This document shows positions 32,455 to 41,617 of a stretch of 42,249 nt of DNA, one piece after another. The stretch comes from Gemmatimonadota bacterium (lineage in GTDB: Bacteria > Gemmatimonadota > Gemmatimonadetes > Gemmatimonadales > Gemmatimonadaceae), in the NCBI GenBank assembly GCA_031127225.1, contig JARIEV010000014.1, positions 1-42,249 of the forward strand. Direction: 5' to 3'. The notes below the pieces were generated by a model that saw only the letters and a program-made list of their open reading frames with translations, was not told where the DNA came from and searched no databases. Within the stretch, counting starts at the first letter, position 1; each line of letters starts with the position of its first letter. The position numbers and the translations under genes are program-made.

Positions 32455-32528
32455 TCGGCGCGAAATCGTCAGCCGATCCTCTAGATTTCCCGCGTCGTGA
32501 TTCCTTCGAACCCTGTCGTGAGTATGCC

Positions 32529-33941
32529 GTGAGCACTTCTGAAGCGGGAACCCATAAACTGTGGGGTGGTCGATTCGCCGGCGGCCCGTCGCCGCTGCTC
32601 GATGCGATCAATCGCTCCATCGGCACCGACTTCCGTCTCTGGCCGCACGACGTGCGCCTCTCGAAGGCGTGGGCGCTGGCGCTGGGCGAGGCAGGCGTGC
32701 TCACGCGCGAGGAAAGCGACGCGTTGCAGCAGGGGCTCGACCGCGTGGCCCAGCGCATCGCCGACGGCGCGCAGCCGGTAGCCACCGACGAAGACATCCA
32801 CACCATGATCGACCGGCTCCTGCACGAGGAGGCCGGCACGGTCGCCTCCAAGCTGCACACCGGCCGCTCACGCAACGATCAGGTGGCCACGGCGTCGCGC
32901 CTGTGGACGATCGACGCCTGTCATCGGGTGGACGCCGCGATCGCCGAGTTGCAGCAGTCGCTGCTGATGCAGGCCGAGACGCTCTCCGACGCCGTGCTGC
33001 CGGCCTACACGCACCTGCAGCGCGCCCAGCCTGTCAGTGGCACGCACTGGCTGCTCGCGCACTTCTGGCCGCTGTCGCGCGACCGCACGCGCTTTGCCAA
33101 CGCCGAGCGCGGCACGTCGGTGATGCCGTTGGGCTCCGGTGCCATCGCCGGTTCGGCGTTCCCGGTGTCGCGTGTACTGCTCAAGGAATCACTCGGCTTC
33201 CACGCCATCTCGGCCAACAGCATCGACGCCACCGGCGATCGTGATTTCGTGGCCGAAACGTTGTTCGCCTGCGCGATGACGGCGGCCCACTGCTCGCGCC
33301 TGGCCGAAGACATGATCCTGTACGGGACGAGTGAGTTCGGCTTCGTAAAGTTTGGCGACGGCTTCTCGACCGGCAGCAGCATGATGCCGCAGAAGCGGAA
33401 CCCCGATGTGTTCGAACTGGCCCGTGGCTCCGGCGCGCGCATGCTCGGCGACCTCGTGTCGATGCTGGGCACGATCAAGGGACTGCCCAGCGGCTACAGC
33501 AAGGACCTGCAGGACGACAAGCGCGCGCTGTTCAACGCCGTCGACTTGCTGTTGCTAGTGTTGCCCTCGATGGCCGGCGCGATCGCCGAACTGCGGTTCG
33601 AGAAGGCGCGCATGCGTGCCGCCTGCTCGAGTGCGATGATGGCGACCGATCTGGCCGACTATCTGGTGAAGAAGGGCGCCACGTTCCGCGAGGCGCACGG
33701 CGCCGTGGGCTCGCTGGTGCGTCAGGCGGAGGAAGGCGGCATTGAACTCGACCAGCTGCCCGTCGAGGCGTTCACCGCTGCGCACGCCCTGTTCGGCACC
33801 GATGCGCGCGATGCCCTGGGCGTGGATGCGTCACTCGCCGCCCGCAACATCGACGGTGGCACGGGCCTCGACGCCGTGCATCGTCAGCTCGCGCAAGCCC
33901 GCGCCAGTCTTGCAGCTGCTGACCCGTCGCTCGGCCAATGA
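32529..33941 (+). CDS. argH: Argininosuccinate lyase
   Basis: 470 aa from GTG 32529, in the family position (LWGGRFAGGP at 12-21). Fumarase-superfamily motifs are complete: DEDIHTMIDRLL, LHTGRSRNDQVAT (about 112-124), YTHLQRAQPVSGTHW, GSGAIAGSAFP and signature GSSMMPQKRNPDVFEL. It cleaves argininosuccinate to arginine and fumarate, the last step of arginine synthesis. It follows argR by 74 nt on the same strand; argG, argF and argJ are not in the window. It overlaps the downstream HAD gene by 4 nt. Confidence 0.97.
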   Translation: MSTSEAGTHKLWGGRFAGGPSPLLDAINRSIGTDFRLWPHDVRLSKAWALALGEAGVLTREESDALQQGLDRVAQRIADGAQPVATDEDIHTMIDRLLHEEAGTVASKLHTGRSRNDQVATASRLWTIDACHRVDAAIAELQQSLLMQAETLSDAVLPAYTHLQRAQPVSGTHWLLAHFWPLSRDRTRFANAERGTSVMPLGSGAIAGSAFPVSRVLLKESLGFHAISANSIDATGDRDFVAETLFACAMTAAHCSRLAEDMILYGTSEFGFVKFGDGFSTGSSMMPQKRNPDVFELARGSGARMLGDLVSMLGTIKGLPSGYSKDLQDDKRALFNAVDLLLLVLPSMAGAIAELRFEKARMRAACSSAMMATDLADYLVKKGATFREAHGAVGSLVRQAEEGGIELDQLPVEAFTAAHALFGTDARDALGVDASLAARNIDGGTGLDAVHRQLAQARASLAAADPSLGQ

Positions 33942-34633
33942 ACGCACCCGCCGCTGAGGTGCTCCGCCACGCCGTCGGTGATGTCATCGACGGCGTGATC
34001 TTCGACTGCGACGGCGTGCTGGTGGACAGCGAACGCATCTCGAACGGCACGTGGGCACTGTTGCTCACGGAGATCGGCCTGCCCATGACGATGGAGCAAT
34101 CGCTCAGCATTTTCATGGGCAACTCGATGCCGCGGTGCGTCGAGATCGTAACCGAAATGATGGGCCACGCGCCGCCCGATGACCTGCTGGCGCGCTTCAC
34201 GGCGAACGTCACGGTGGCGTTGCAACGCGACCTCGAGCCGGTCGAGGGCATCGTCGCCTTGCTCGACACGCTCGATGCGGCGGGGATGCGCTACGGCGTG
34301 GCGTCGAATGGCGAGCACGAGAAGATGCGCACCACGCTCGGCAAAACGGGGCTGCTCGATCGCTTTGAAGGCAAGCGATTCTCAGCGGTCGATGTGGGCA
34401 AGCCGAAGCCCGCCCCCGATCTATTTCTGCACGCCGCCCGCGCCCTCGGCTTCGACCCGGCGCGGACGATCGTGGTGGAAGACAGTCCGCTCGGCGTGCA
34501 GGGAGCGACGGCCGCCGGGATGACGGTCATTGGCTATGCCGAGATCGTTTCCGCCGAACGACTGCGCGCGGCCGGTGCCGTGGTCACGGTCGAGCGGCTC
34601 GCCGATGTGGCCGCGTTGCTGGGCCTCCGCTAG
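33938..34633 (+). CDS. HAD hydrolase, beta-phosphoglucomutase-like
   Basis: 231 aa, ATG overlapping the argH stop (ATGA). Motif I is FDCDGVLVDSE (about 26-36), motif II is in GVASNGEH, motif III Lys in VGKPKPAPDLF and motif IV VVEDSPLGVQGATAAGM. An alpha-helical cap follows motif I, as in subfamily IA phosphatases and beta-phosphoglucomutases. Substrates may be sugar phosphates or phosphoglycolate. The link to arginine synthesis is only positional. Confidence 0.92.
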   Translation: MNAPAAEVLRHAVGDVIDGVIFDCDGVLVDSERISNGTWALLLTEIGLPMTMEQSLSIFMGNSMPRCVEIVTEMMGHAPPDDLLARFTANVTVALQRDLEPVEGIVALLDTLDAAGMRYGVASNGEHEKMRTTLGKTGLLDRFEGKRFSAVDVGKPKPAPDLFLHAARALGFDPARTIVVEDSPLGVQGATAAGMTVIGYAEIVSAERLRAAGAVVTVERLADVAALLGLR

Positions 34634-34639
34634 GAACGA

Positions 34640-35233
34640 CTAGAACGCGTAGCCGATCGTGAGCCGCAGCGTAGGCGTCACCCGCGAGATGCCGATCGCG
34701 CGCTCTTCCGACAGATAGAACCGCTTCGCCCCACCGCCGATCGCAACGGCGGTGTAGCGACGTGCGCCGAGCAGCCACTGATATTGCGCCTCCACGGCGA
34801 AGGTCGGGGCCGAAACGGCTGCGTTGAGGTCGTTGCATGAGGTCGGCGCCAACGGATCACAGGATATGAGCTCCTGGCGCTGCACCCGACCGTAGCCCAC
34901 TCCAGCCGATATCCCGAACTTCTCAAGGGCGCGCTCTTGGGGATACAGCCGCAACTTCACATCGACACTTGTATACAGGTGTTCAAGCCTGGTATGCGAG
35001 CCGGACACCGCGATGGACGCCTGCGGCGCAACCCGCTGCTCGTACTCCGCCTGGAAGTAACCGAACAGCGGCAGAAACGGATTGACGGAGATAATGTGAG
35101 CTGGCGTCGTGGTGCGCAGCGCACGCGTCTGCTCGCGCAGCGACTGTGCGGAGATCGTCGTGGAACCGACGGTGAGTGCACCGACGGTGAGTGCACCGAG
35201 CAGTGCGGCAACACGGACAAACGAGGGGCGCAT
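34640..35233 (-). CDS. Outer-membrane beta-barrel-like protein
   Basis: 197 aa with a signal peptide (about 1-30, FVRVAALLGALTVGALTVGSTTISAQ, hydrophobic core contains a duplicated ALTVG). The mature part is a run of alternating beta-strands such as SIAVSGSHTRL, VDVKLRLYP, GISAGVGYGRV, FAVEAQYQWLL and a terminal LRLTIGYAF ending in Phe, a typical Bam recognition signal. No specific family is recognised. It starts 15 nt after the stop of the flavoprotein and may be cotranscribed with it. Confidence 0.75.
   Translation of the reverse strand: MRPSFVRVAALLGALTVGALTVGSTTISAQSLREQTRALRTTTPAHIISVNPFLPLFGYFQAEYEQRVAPQASIAVSGSHTRLEHLYTSVDVKLRLYPQERALEKFGISAGVGYGRVQRQELISCDPLAPTSCNDLNAAVSAPTFAVEAQYQWLLGARRYTAVAIGGGAKRFYLSEERAIGISRVTPTLRLTIGYAF
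35166..35195. repeat. Two exact 15-bp tandem copies in a signal-peptide region
   Basis: ccgacggtgagtgca occurs twice in tandem, encoding the doubled ALTVG (minus strand) of the barrel protein's signal core. Signal length could vary by slippage without breaking the frame. Confidence 0.9.
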
Positions 35234-35248
35234 AAGAAAACCGAGAGG

Positions 35249-36565
35249 TCAGTGAGAGTGCAGCACGGCCTGCGCGGCATCCTGCCCGCCGCGCGCCGCA
35301 CCTTCGAGTGAACTGGAGTGCAACACTTCACTGGCACGCCAGAGCCCGGGGATACCACACGCGATCGTTGGACGGTGTTCCCGCCAACCGGGTGGCTGCG
35401 CAAACTGCGCGTACGGCACCCGCCAGACAGCGACACGCGAGAGCGCAGCCGTCTTGGCGTCAGCCGCGACATCGCCGGCGGCCTTCGCCATCGCCGCCAG
35501 CTCGCGACGGGCGGCCGATTCAAGATCGGCATCCGACCGGTCGGACGCCTCGCCCACCGCGCTGGCCGCAATCAGCGACACACCGCGCGGTGCGTAGTCC
35601 GGCGCGACGTCGGTGATCGTCACGGCATGACTGACCACGGCCGCGGCATCGGCGTTCAGCCACAGCGCACGACCCGGAATCGGCGAGATGCCGCTGGTGG
35701 TGAAATACAGGGTGGTGGTGCCGCGCGCGCCCGATGGCGTGGCGATCTGCACATCGGCCGTGGCGGCGAGGCGCGCCGCGGCCGGTGCCTCGGTGGCCAT
35801 GACCACCTGCGCTGCGGGTACGACGTCGCCACCGGCCAGCACGACGCCCGTCACGCGACCCTCGCCCACGGTGAGTGATTGGACCGACACACCCGTCCGC
35901 ACCGTCCCTGCCACGAGCCGCGCCGCCAGCTGCTGCGTGAGCGCGCCCATCCCGCGGCTGGGGACCACGGTCTTGCCCTCGGCCAGCATTTTGAACGTGA
36001 ACAGCAACACCGACGCGCTGGTGGCGAGCGTACGATCCAGCAGAATGCCGCCGTAGAACGGCGCAAAGAATCCGTCGATCACCGAGGCGCTGAACCCGCG
36101 CGACGCCAGAAACTCACGCGTGCTCACGCCAGCGAAACGCGCCGAGAAGCACTCGTCGATGGAGAGCTGCTGGGCAAAGAAACGCAGCGCCAGCAGCCGG
36201 AGCTTGTCACCCAGCGGTACGGCGCGCGCCATGATGGTGTCGATCAGCAGCGACGGGTCGCTGAGCGCATCGCCGATCAGCGACGCCCGACCACCCTGCA
36301 CGATACGGGCGGCCGGCCGGAACACGCGCGGCGCAAGGGCGCCGAGGTCGAGGTAGCTGCGCAGCGTGGGATACGCCGTGAACAACACCTGGAAGCCGTG
36401 GTCGAACGCGAGGCCGTCGCGGGTCGTGGTGCGCACCCGTCCGCCGACCTCCGGCGCGGCCTCGAGCACGACCACCTGACGGCCGGCGCGCTGGAGTTCG
36501 ATGGCGCACACCAAGCCGGCCACGCCGGCACCGACGACAATGATGGGATCAGTCTGGCTAGTCAT
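35249..36565 (-). CDS. FAD-dependent amine-oxidase/phytoene-desaturase-like oxidoreductase
   Basis: 438 aa from ATG 36565 (a GTG at 36586 is possible; neither has a clear ribosome site). The N-terminus is a Rossmann FAD-binding domain, IIVVGAGVAGLVCAIELQRAG, with the second strand Glu in VVLEAAPEVGGRVRT and FDHGFQVLFTAYP. SRGMGALTQQLA and the C-terminal GIPGLWRASEVLHSSSLEGAARGGQDAA fit the flavin monoamine oxidase/protoporphyrinogen-oxidase group. Substrate not evident; carotenoid or polyamine chemistry is possible. No signal peptide. Confidence 0.88.
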   Translation of the reverse strand: MTSQTDPIIVVGAGVAGLVCAIELQRAGRQVVVLEAAPEVGGRVRTTTRDGLAFDHGFQVLFTAYPTLRSYLDLGALAPRVFRPAARIVQGGRASLIGDALSDPSLLIDTIMARAVPLGDKLRLLALRFFAQQLSIDECFSARFAGVSTREFLASRGFSASVIDGFFAPFYGGILLDRTLATSASVLLFTFKMLAEGKTVVPSRGMGALTQQLAARLVAGTVRTGVSVQSLTVGEGRVTGVVLAGGDVVPAAQVVMATEAPAAARLAATADVQIATPSGARGTTTLYFTTSGISPIPGRALWLNADAAAVVSHAVTITDVAPDYAPRGVSLIAASAVGEASDRSDADLESAARRELAAMAKAAGDVAADAKTAALSRVAVWRVPYAQFAQPPGWREHRPTIACGIPGLWRASEVLHSSSLEGAARGGQDAAQAVLHSH

Positions 36566-36700
36566 ACTCCCGAAAAGTGGTGGCACACAGCGCCCAGCAG
36601 TATCCCCGCGATGCGGAATAATTTGCCGTGCACTGAAGTGCCCGATTTTTGCAGTTGTATAGCAACCACTTCGGGGTCACCACCAGTTTCGGAGACTGTA

Positions 36701-37345
36701 ATGAAGAGATTTCTGGTATCGTTGGCGTTTGCTGCCGGAATGGCGCCTCCCGCCGTCGCGGTGGCGCAAGACGCACCGCCAATTCGTCTAGGATTGCTCG
36801 GCGGCGTGAACTTCGCCACACTAAAAGGCGACGATGACGAAGGCCTCAAGACGCGCACCGGACTGCTGGCAGGTGCGACTATGGTCAAGCCGTTCCGGAG
36901 CGGAATCGGTTTGGAGATCGATGCGCTCTACTCAATGAAGGGCGCGAAGGCGGAGGAGGACGGCGGTAGCCTTGTCACCAAGGTCGACTATATCGAAGTG
37001 CCTGTCATGCTGCGATACGACCTGAGCAAGACCGGCAATGCCGCGCCTCACTTCGGCGCCGGTTTGAGCCTGGCCTATCAAACGCGCTGCCGAGTGGAGG
37101 CGACCGGCGGTGGCATGTCGGCGTCGGTGAACTGCTCGGCGCTGGAGGCGGAGCAGGATATCACGTTCAAGACGTTCGATGTCGGCATCGTCGCTGGAGC
37201 GGGTGTCGACTTCACGTCGGGCTCGACGACTTACACGATGAGCGCGCGCTACACCGTCGGCCTGACCGATCTCACGGACCAGGCGAATCTCCGCAACCGC
37301 GCCTTTCAGTTCTTTGCGGGCGTGGCCATTCCGATCAATCGGTAG
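36701..37345 (+). CDS. PorT-like outer-membrane beta-barrel protein
   Basis: 214 aa from ATG 36701 with GGAG 6 nt upstream. Signal peptide about 1-23 (FLVSLAFAAGMAPPAVAVAQ). The mature protein resembles the PorT-type outer-membrane beta-barrel family: IRLGLLGGVNFATL, LKTRTGLLAGATMVKPF, GIGLEIDALYSMKGAK, DYIEVPVMLRYDL and a final FQFFAGVAIPINR. Two Cys in the loop regions could be disulfide-linked. The function is unknown; such barrels are common in Bacteroidota and Gemmatimonadota. Confidence 0.87.
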   Translation: MKRFLVSLAFAAGMAPPAVAVAQDAPPIRLGLLGGVNFATLKGDDDEGLKTRTGLLAGATMVKPFRSGIGLEIDALYSMKGAKAEEDGGSLVTKVDYIEVPVMLRYDLSKTGNAAPHFGAGLSLAYQTRCRVEATGGGMSASVNCSALEAEQDITFKTFDVGIVAGAGVDFTSGSTTYTMSARYTVGLTDLTDQANLRNRAFQFFAGVAIPINR

Positions 37346-37355
37346 CACAACCACA

Positions 37356-37389
37356 AACGCCGGGCGGCTGAGGTCAGCGGCCCGGCGTT
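37356..37389. terminator. Bidirectional hairpin terminator
   Basis: Arms aacgccgggcggctga and tcagcggcccggcgtt pair almost fully (one mismatch/bulge) around a gg loop, between two convergent barrel genes. A/T ends on both sides but no long U-tract. Confidence 0.75.
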
Positions 37390-37432
37390 CATGGTCGGTG
37401 GCAACGCGAATGGTACCGCAGATCGACGCAGC

Positions 37433-37978
37433 TCAGAAGCGGACGCCGAAGGTGATGGGCAGATACCCCGTGCTGTTCGGATCTGAGAAGACATTGACGT
37501 ACTTCGCCTCCAGGAACGTCGCGAATCCCGACAGCTTGAAGGTCAGCCCCGCCCCCACCTGCAGGCCAAAGTCGGTACTGCTGTCATCCGACCCGGAGGC
37601 CTTGCCGCTGTAGACGCCGAGCCCACCCACGAGATACGGCATCATGCTGCTGCTCCCCGACGTCAGGTCGACCATGGCATTCGCCACGAAGCCAAGACTG
37701 CGGAATGATTCATCGGACAATGACGAACCCTTCTTGTACGAGAACTGGTCGAAGCTCACGTCGCCGCGAAAGCGCACCGACGTGAGCGCGGCGGGGGCGA
37801 AAAACACGTGACCGGCCACCGAGTATCCCGCATCGACGGCATCGGCGAGGTCGCCCGTCGGCACTGAGACGCCGCCGCTGACCCCGACCGTCAGTGGCTT
37901 GTCTTCGGACTGGGCATGCACGATGGTCGGGGACACGACCGCAGCGGCCATCAACAGACATTGCGTAAAGCGATTCAT
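37433..37978 (-). CDS. Outer-membrane beta-barrel protein (OmpA-barrel-like)
   Basis: 181 aa from ATG 37978, GGAG 6 nt upstream. Signal peptide about 1-23 (TQCLLMAAAVVSPTIVHAQ). Strands such as LTVGVSGGVSVPTGDL, YSVAGHVFFAPAAL, VRFRGDVSFDQFS, PYLVGGLGVYSG, GLQVGAGLTFKLSG and ATFLEAKYVNVF end in the C-terminal ITFGVRF with terminal Phe. This is the usual 8-stranded small barrel pattern (PF13505-like). Function unknown. Confidence 0.85.
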   Translation of the reverse strand: MNRFTQCLLMAAAVVSPTIVHAQSEDKPLTVGVSGGVSVPTGDLADAVDAGYSVAGHVFFAPAALTSVRFRGDVSFDQFSYKKGSSLSDESFRSLGFVANAMVDLTSGSSSMMPYLVGGLGVYSGKASGSDDSSTDFGLQVGAGLTFKLSGFATFLEAKYVNVFSDPNSTGYLPITFGVRF

Positions 37979-38123
37979 GGGCTTCTCCAGAAAGTGTGCG
38001 GGTCCCGGCACGCGTCAGGGCGCCGGCAACAGACTCGCGTAAGTGGAGAAATAGGCCCTGCCGGCGCGTGGGGTGCCATTGGCGGGATAACCGACACGAA
38101 CCCAGCCGTACGGCTGCGCGGCG

Positions 38124-38579
38124 CTATTCCGGCAGCGCTTGGACGCCCACAATGAAATAGTCCGTGTCCCCGAAGCAGGAGGTGGGCACGTAGAGGTGCT
38201 GCTCATAGTCGACCGCCACCCGCTGGCCGCTCAGCGACTCGATCAGATGCGCGATGGAATCGTTGCGGACGGTGAAGGAGAAGCTGTCCGACCGGAAGCC
38301 ACGGGCGATGTCGGTGTACAGGGTCCCCTCCCACGTTTTGCAGAGATATCCCTTCCGGGAGATCTTCTGCACGTAGCCGGCCCGCTTCCCGGTGGAGTAG
38401 CTCCAGTTGAGCGCCACCGTAGCCCAGAGCGCCAACCCGATCGCCGGGAGTCCGACCAGACCGAGCAGGGTCGCGGCCAGCCAGTGGCGGCGGGCAAAGG
38501 ACCGACGGGGGCCGGCCGGCACGGGGGACGCAGGGCCCGACGGGTGGTCAGCCGGGGTGGGCGGCACAGGATCGGACAC
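38124..38579 (-). CDS. Conserved single-pass membrane protein of unknown function
   Basis: 151 aa. A Pro-rich N-terminus (about 1-27) is followed by RRSFARRHW and one transmembrane helix (about 34-56, [22 protein letters not shown]). The soluble C-terminal part has the striking block [20 protein letters not shown] and [12 protein letters not shown], then [29 protein letters not shown] recall similar proteins in Bacteroidota, where a spurious 6-phosphogluconate dehydrogenase label exists, but I see no enzyme motif. It is divergent from ispG. Confidence 0.7.
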   Translation of the reverse strand: MSDPVPPTPADHPSGPASPVPAGPRRSFARRHWLAATLLGLVGLPAIGLALWATVALNWSYSTGKRAGYVQKISRKGYLCKTWEGTLYTDIARGFRSDSFSFTVRNDSIAHLIESLSGQRVAVDYEQHLYVPTSCFGDTDYFIVGVQALPE

Positions 38580-38646
38580 GGCGACGGGGGCAATGAGAGC
38601 GATGGACGTCCCCGGCCCGATCGGGAGGCCGGAAACTGTACAGAAC

Positions 38647-38676
38647 TTGGGCAGGCATCCTCGCCCGCGCTACCTT
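38647..38676 (+). promoter_or_regulatory. Candidate ispG promoter
   Basis: TTGGGC at 38647-38652, an 18-nt spacer and TACCTT at 38671-38676, about 27 nt before the ATG at 38703. A moderate match only. Confidence 0.3.
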
Positions 38677-38702
38677 ACGCCGACCACACTCAACCGGGTT
38701 TC

Positions 38703-39935
38703 ATGGTGTCTTCCGCTCACGGCTTCCACACCCGTCGTCCCACCGTCACCGTCAATGTCGGCGGTGTCCCTGTCGGCTCATCCGCACCCATCGTGGTGCA
38801 GTCGATGACCAACACCGATACGGCCGATGCCGCGGGCACGGCGGATCAGGTGGCCGCGCTCTTCGAGGCCGGGTCGCAGAAGGTGCGCATCACGGTCAAC
38901 AACGATGAGGCCGCGCAGGCGGTCCCGGAAATCCGGCAGCGTCTGGTTGACCGCGGACTCAACGTCCCGCTCATCGGCGACTTCCACTACAACGGGCACC
39001 TGCTGCTCACGAAGTACCCGGCCTGTGCCGCCACGCTCGACAAGTACCGGATCAATCCGGGAAACGTGGGCACGAAGCACCGCGACACCAACTTCACGAC
39101 GATCGTGCAGGCCGCCATCGATCATGACAAACCGGTGCGCATCGGTGTGAACTGGGGATCGCTGGATCAGAACCTGCTCACCGACATGATGGACGCCAAC
39201 GCGACGTCGGCCGAGCCGCGCGACGCGAAGGACGTGTACATGGATGCCATGCTGGAGAGTGCACTGCGCTCGGCGGCACTCGCCGAAGAAGTCGGACTCG
39301 GCCATGACAAGATCATCGTGAGCGCGAAGATCTCGGTCGTGCCCGATCTGGTGGAGTGCTACCGTCGGCTCGCCAAGCGGTGCGACTACCCGTTGCACCT
39401 CGGCCTGACCGAAGCGGGCATGGGGGCCAAGGGCATCGTGGCATCGAGTGCGGCGCTGGCGATTCTATTGAGCGAGGGGATCGGAGACACGATCCGCGTC
39501 TCGCTCACGCCGAAGCCCAACGGCGACCGCCGCGAAGAAGTGTTCGTGGCCCAGCAGATCCTGCAGTCGCTTGGCCTGCGCTCCTTCGCGCCACAGGTCA
39601 CGGCATGCCCGGGCTGCGGTCGCACGACCAGCACCTTCTTCCAGCACATGGCCGAGGACATTCAGGGCTATCTGCGCGAACAGATGCCGGTGTGGCGCGC
39701 GTCTCGCCCGGGCGTGGTGGAGATGAAGGTCGCCGTGATGGGCTGCGTGGTGAACGGCCCGGGTGAATCCAAGCATGCCAACATCGGCATCTCGCTGCCG
39801 GGCACCTTCGAGGAGCCCAAGGCGCCCGTGTATGTGGACGGCAAGCTCTTCACGACGCTCAAGGGCGACAAGATCGTGGAAGAGTTCTTGGTGATTCTCG
39901 AGAACTACGTTACCACGAGCTACGGCGCGAACTAG
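38703..39935 (+). CDS. ispG: 4-hydroxy-3-methylbut-2-enyl diphosphate synthase
   Basis: 410 aa from ATG 38703. IspG/GcpE makes HMBPP from MEcPP in the non-mevalonate isoprenoid pathway and carries a 4Fe-4S cluster. The TIM-barrel start [10 protein letters not shown] (31-40), [24 protein letters not shown] and HLGLTEAG are typical. Cluster ligands Cys302 and Cys305 (CPGCGRT), Cys348 (GCVVNGPGE) and Glu355 are present. It is the short bacterial form without the plant insert. Its stop overlaps that of the convergent HD gene in a shared CTAG. Confidence 0.97.
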   Translation: MVSSAHGFHTRRPTVTVNVGGVPVGSSAPIVVQSMTNTDTADAAGTADQVAALFEAGSQKVRITVNNDEAAQAVPEIRQRLVDRGLNVPLIGDFHYNGHLLLTKYPACAATLDKYRINPGNVGTKHRDTNFTTIVQAAIDHDKPVRIGVNWGSLDQNLLTDMMDANATSAEPRDAKDVYMDAMLESALRSAALAEEVGLGHDKIIVSAKISVVPDLVECYRRLAKRCDYPLHLGLTEAGMGAKGIVASSAALAILLSEGIGDTIRVSLTPKPNGDRREEVFVAQQILQSLGLRSFAPQVTACPGCGRTTSTFFQHMAEDIQGYLREQMPVWRASRPGVVEMKVAVMGCVVNGPGESKHANIGISLPGTFEEPKAPVYVDGKLFTTLKGDKIVEEFLVILENYVTTSYGAN

Positions 39936-40528
39936 ATCCGGGCCAGCTCCGCGGCGGCGTGGGCGAGTTCGTTCACGATCGGCGCCGCAAAACCAATTTC
40001 GGTCAACCGTGCGCTCACGCGGGCGTACCAGCGCACGGTCCCGTCGCGTCCCGCCGAGAATCGTCCCCAGACGGTTTCCGGGAATGACGTGCGGCGCAGG
40101 TCGGAGAGAATCGAGTTCGCGTTGTGGACGTTGTCCGCCGCACACACCCACAGCGCGTCCTCGCTCGCTTGCGCGAGGCGCTGCAGGTAGTCCTCCTTGC
40201 GGTCCTCCACCGACAACTCGACTCCGTCGTCGTCGGTGCGACGCTCGGCAACCGTGAGGACCATGGCCAGCGCGGCAAGGCCGAACTTGCCCCCCACGCG
40301 CTCCTCGAGCATCGCGGTCGTCCAACCGTCGCGCACACAATCCTCGACGACGTCGTGCAGGATCCCCGCCACCACGGTGTCTTCCGCACACCCGTAGCGG
40401 GTGAGGATCACCGCCACGTTGGCGGGATGCGTGAGATACGGGAGCCGCGTGCCTTTGCGGACCTGCTGATCGTGGTGCTTCGCCGCGAAGGCGAAGGCGT
40501 GGTTGATCCGATCGGAGTAGCCGGTCAT
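39932..40528 (-). CDS. Small alarmone hydrolase-like HD protein (MESH1/SpoT-type)
   Basis: 198 aa. The residues match the ppGpp-hydrolase HD fold: [12 protein letters not shown] with His34, His58-Asp59 and Glu62-Asp63 in GILHDVVED, and [10 protein letters not shown] in the region of the late Asp/Asn of SpoT. No synthetase or TGS/ACT domain follows, so this is a stand-alone hydrolase like MESH1. Loss of ppGpp or hydrolysis of NADPH are known MESH1-type activities; which applies is open. It starts 18 nt after the msrC stop and is probably cotranscribed with it. Confidence 0.85.
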   Translation of the reverse strand: MTGYSDRINHAFAFAAKHHDQQVRKGTRLPYLTHPANVAVILTRYGCAEDTVVAGILHDVVEDCVRDGWTTAMLEERVGGKFGLAALAMVLTVAERRTDDDGVELSVEDRKEDYLQRLAQASEDALWVCAADNVHNANSILSDLRRTSFPETVWGRFSAGRDGTVRWYARVSARLTEIGFAAPIVNELAHAAAELARI

Positions 40529-40546
40529 CGACGGGGCGACTGGGGG

Positions 40547-41056
40547 TCAGGCGGGGACGGGAACATACGTCGTCCGGGCAAACCAAGCCACCAGACGTTC
40601 GAGGCCGTCGCGATCGGCATCACCGAAGGCACCGGGCACCGCAGAGTCAATATCGAGCACGGCCATCAGCGCACCGGTGGCATCGAACACCGGGACCACA
40701 ATCTCACTCTGCGATCGCGAATCGCAGGTAATGTGCCCCGGAAAGGCATGCACATCAGCCACGACCACGGTGCGCTGCTCCGCGGCCGCCGTGCCGCACA
40801 CGCCGCGACCAAACGCGATGTCCTGACAACCAAGCGATCCCTGATAGGGACCGACCCGCAACAGACGACCGGGCTCGACCACGCGATAGAAGCCGGTCCA
40901 GAGATGCCCGAACGCGTGATGCAGCAGCGCGCTGAGCGTGGCCATGCCGGCGATGGCATCGTCGCTGCCATCGAGCAACAGCGCCTGCATGTCGCAGAGC
41001 TGCGCGTACGCGTGGTCACGCGGCACGGCGCGCAGATCGGGGATGACGGGTTCCAT
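40547..41056 (-). CDS. msrC: Free methionine-(R)-sulfoxide reductase
   Basis: 169 aa single GAF domain. It shows the fRMsr signature: TGFYRVV, the LGCQDIAFGRGVCGTA segment with Cys77 and Cys87, and HAFPGHITCDSRSQSEIVVPV with Cys111, equivalent to the three conserved Cys of E. coli fRMsr (YebR). It reduces free methionine-R-sulfoxide with thioredoxin and supports oxidative-stress repair. Cytoplasmic. Confidence 0.95.
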   Translation of the reverse strand: MEPVIPDLRAVPRDHAYAQLCDMQALLLDGSDDAIAGMATLSALLHHAFGHLWTGFYRVVEPGRLLRVGPYQGSLGCQDIAFGRGVCGTAAAEQRTVVVADVHAFPGHITCDSRSQSEIVVPVFDATGALMAVLDIDSAVPGAFGDADRDGLERLVAWFARTTYVPVPA

Positions 41057-41092
41057 GGGTATCGAACGAAGAAGGTCGGGTCGCAGTGCCGA

Positions 41093-41527
41093 CTATTGCA
41101 GCGGTCCGATGACCGCGATGAGTCGCAGGTCGAGCAAAGCCAGTGCGACACCCTGCACCAGCACCCCAAGACCGGCACCCACACCACCGGGACGCCGCCC
41201 CCAGCGCCAGGCCGTCACGGCCAGCGTGATCCCGACGGCTGCATACCCGGCATCGAGCCCGGTGTTCAGCCAGAGCACATTCAGCAGACGCTGCGCCGCG
41301 GCATAGTCGCGGTAGGCGAGTCCCTGCCACGCCCACGCCACGATGGCGAGGTTGACCGCACCCCAGGCGGCGGTCTGGATAGCGAAATGGCGCAACAGCG
41401 GCGCCGACGTGCGCCGGACCAGCAGCCAGGCCAGCAGCGAGGTCCCGCTCAACGTGCACGCGCCGGCCCAGAGTGCAAGGCGCAGCAGGTGTCCGCGTTC
41501 GAGTGACAAGAGGGTATCGGCCCACAT
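41093..41527 (-). CDS. Small multi-pass membrane protein, unknown function
   Basis: 144 aa from ATG 41527. Four likely transmembrane helices: LLRLALWAGACTLSGTSLLA, AIQTAAWGAVNLAIVAWAW, LNTGLDAGYAAVGITLAVTA and GVGAGLGVLVQGVALALLDL. The LWLNTGLDAGY block and the VQG...LLDL ending resemble a Bacteroidota family that I remember as DUF6992, not verified. A reading up to 41614 is possible but unlikely. It lies 36 nt upstream of msrC. Confidence 0.7.
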   Translation of the reverse strand: MWADTLLSLERGHLLRLALWAGACTLSGTSLLAWLLVRRTSAPLLRHFAIQTAAWGAVNLAIVAWAWQGLAYRDYAAAQRLLNVLWLNTGLDAGYAAVGITLAVTAWRWGRRPGGVGAGLGVLVQGVALALLDLRLIAVIGPLQ

Positions 41528-41617
41528 GTGGTGGAGACTAGCCGTCGGCAGGGCGGCGCGCCACGATGGGAGTGGCGATGCGCGGCGCGACACACCATTC
41601 CATCGACCGCACACGGA

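Noticed and set aside
35879-36700. Upstream extension of the PorT-like gene opposite the flavoprotein
   Set aside because: The extension has no domain, and the ATG at 36701 has a ribosome site and a signal peptide.
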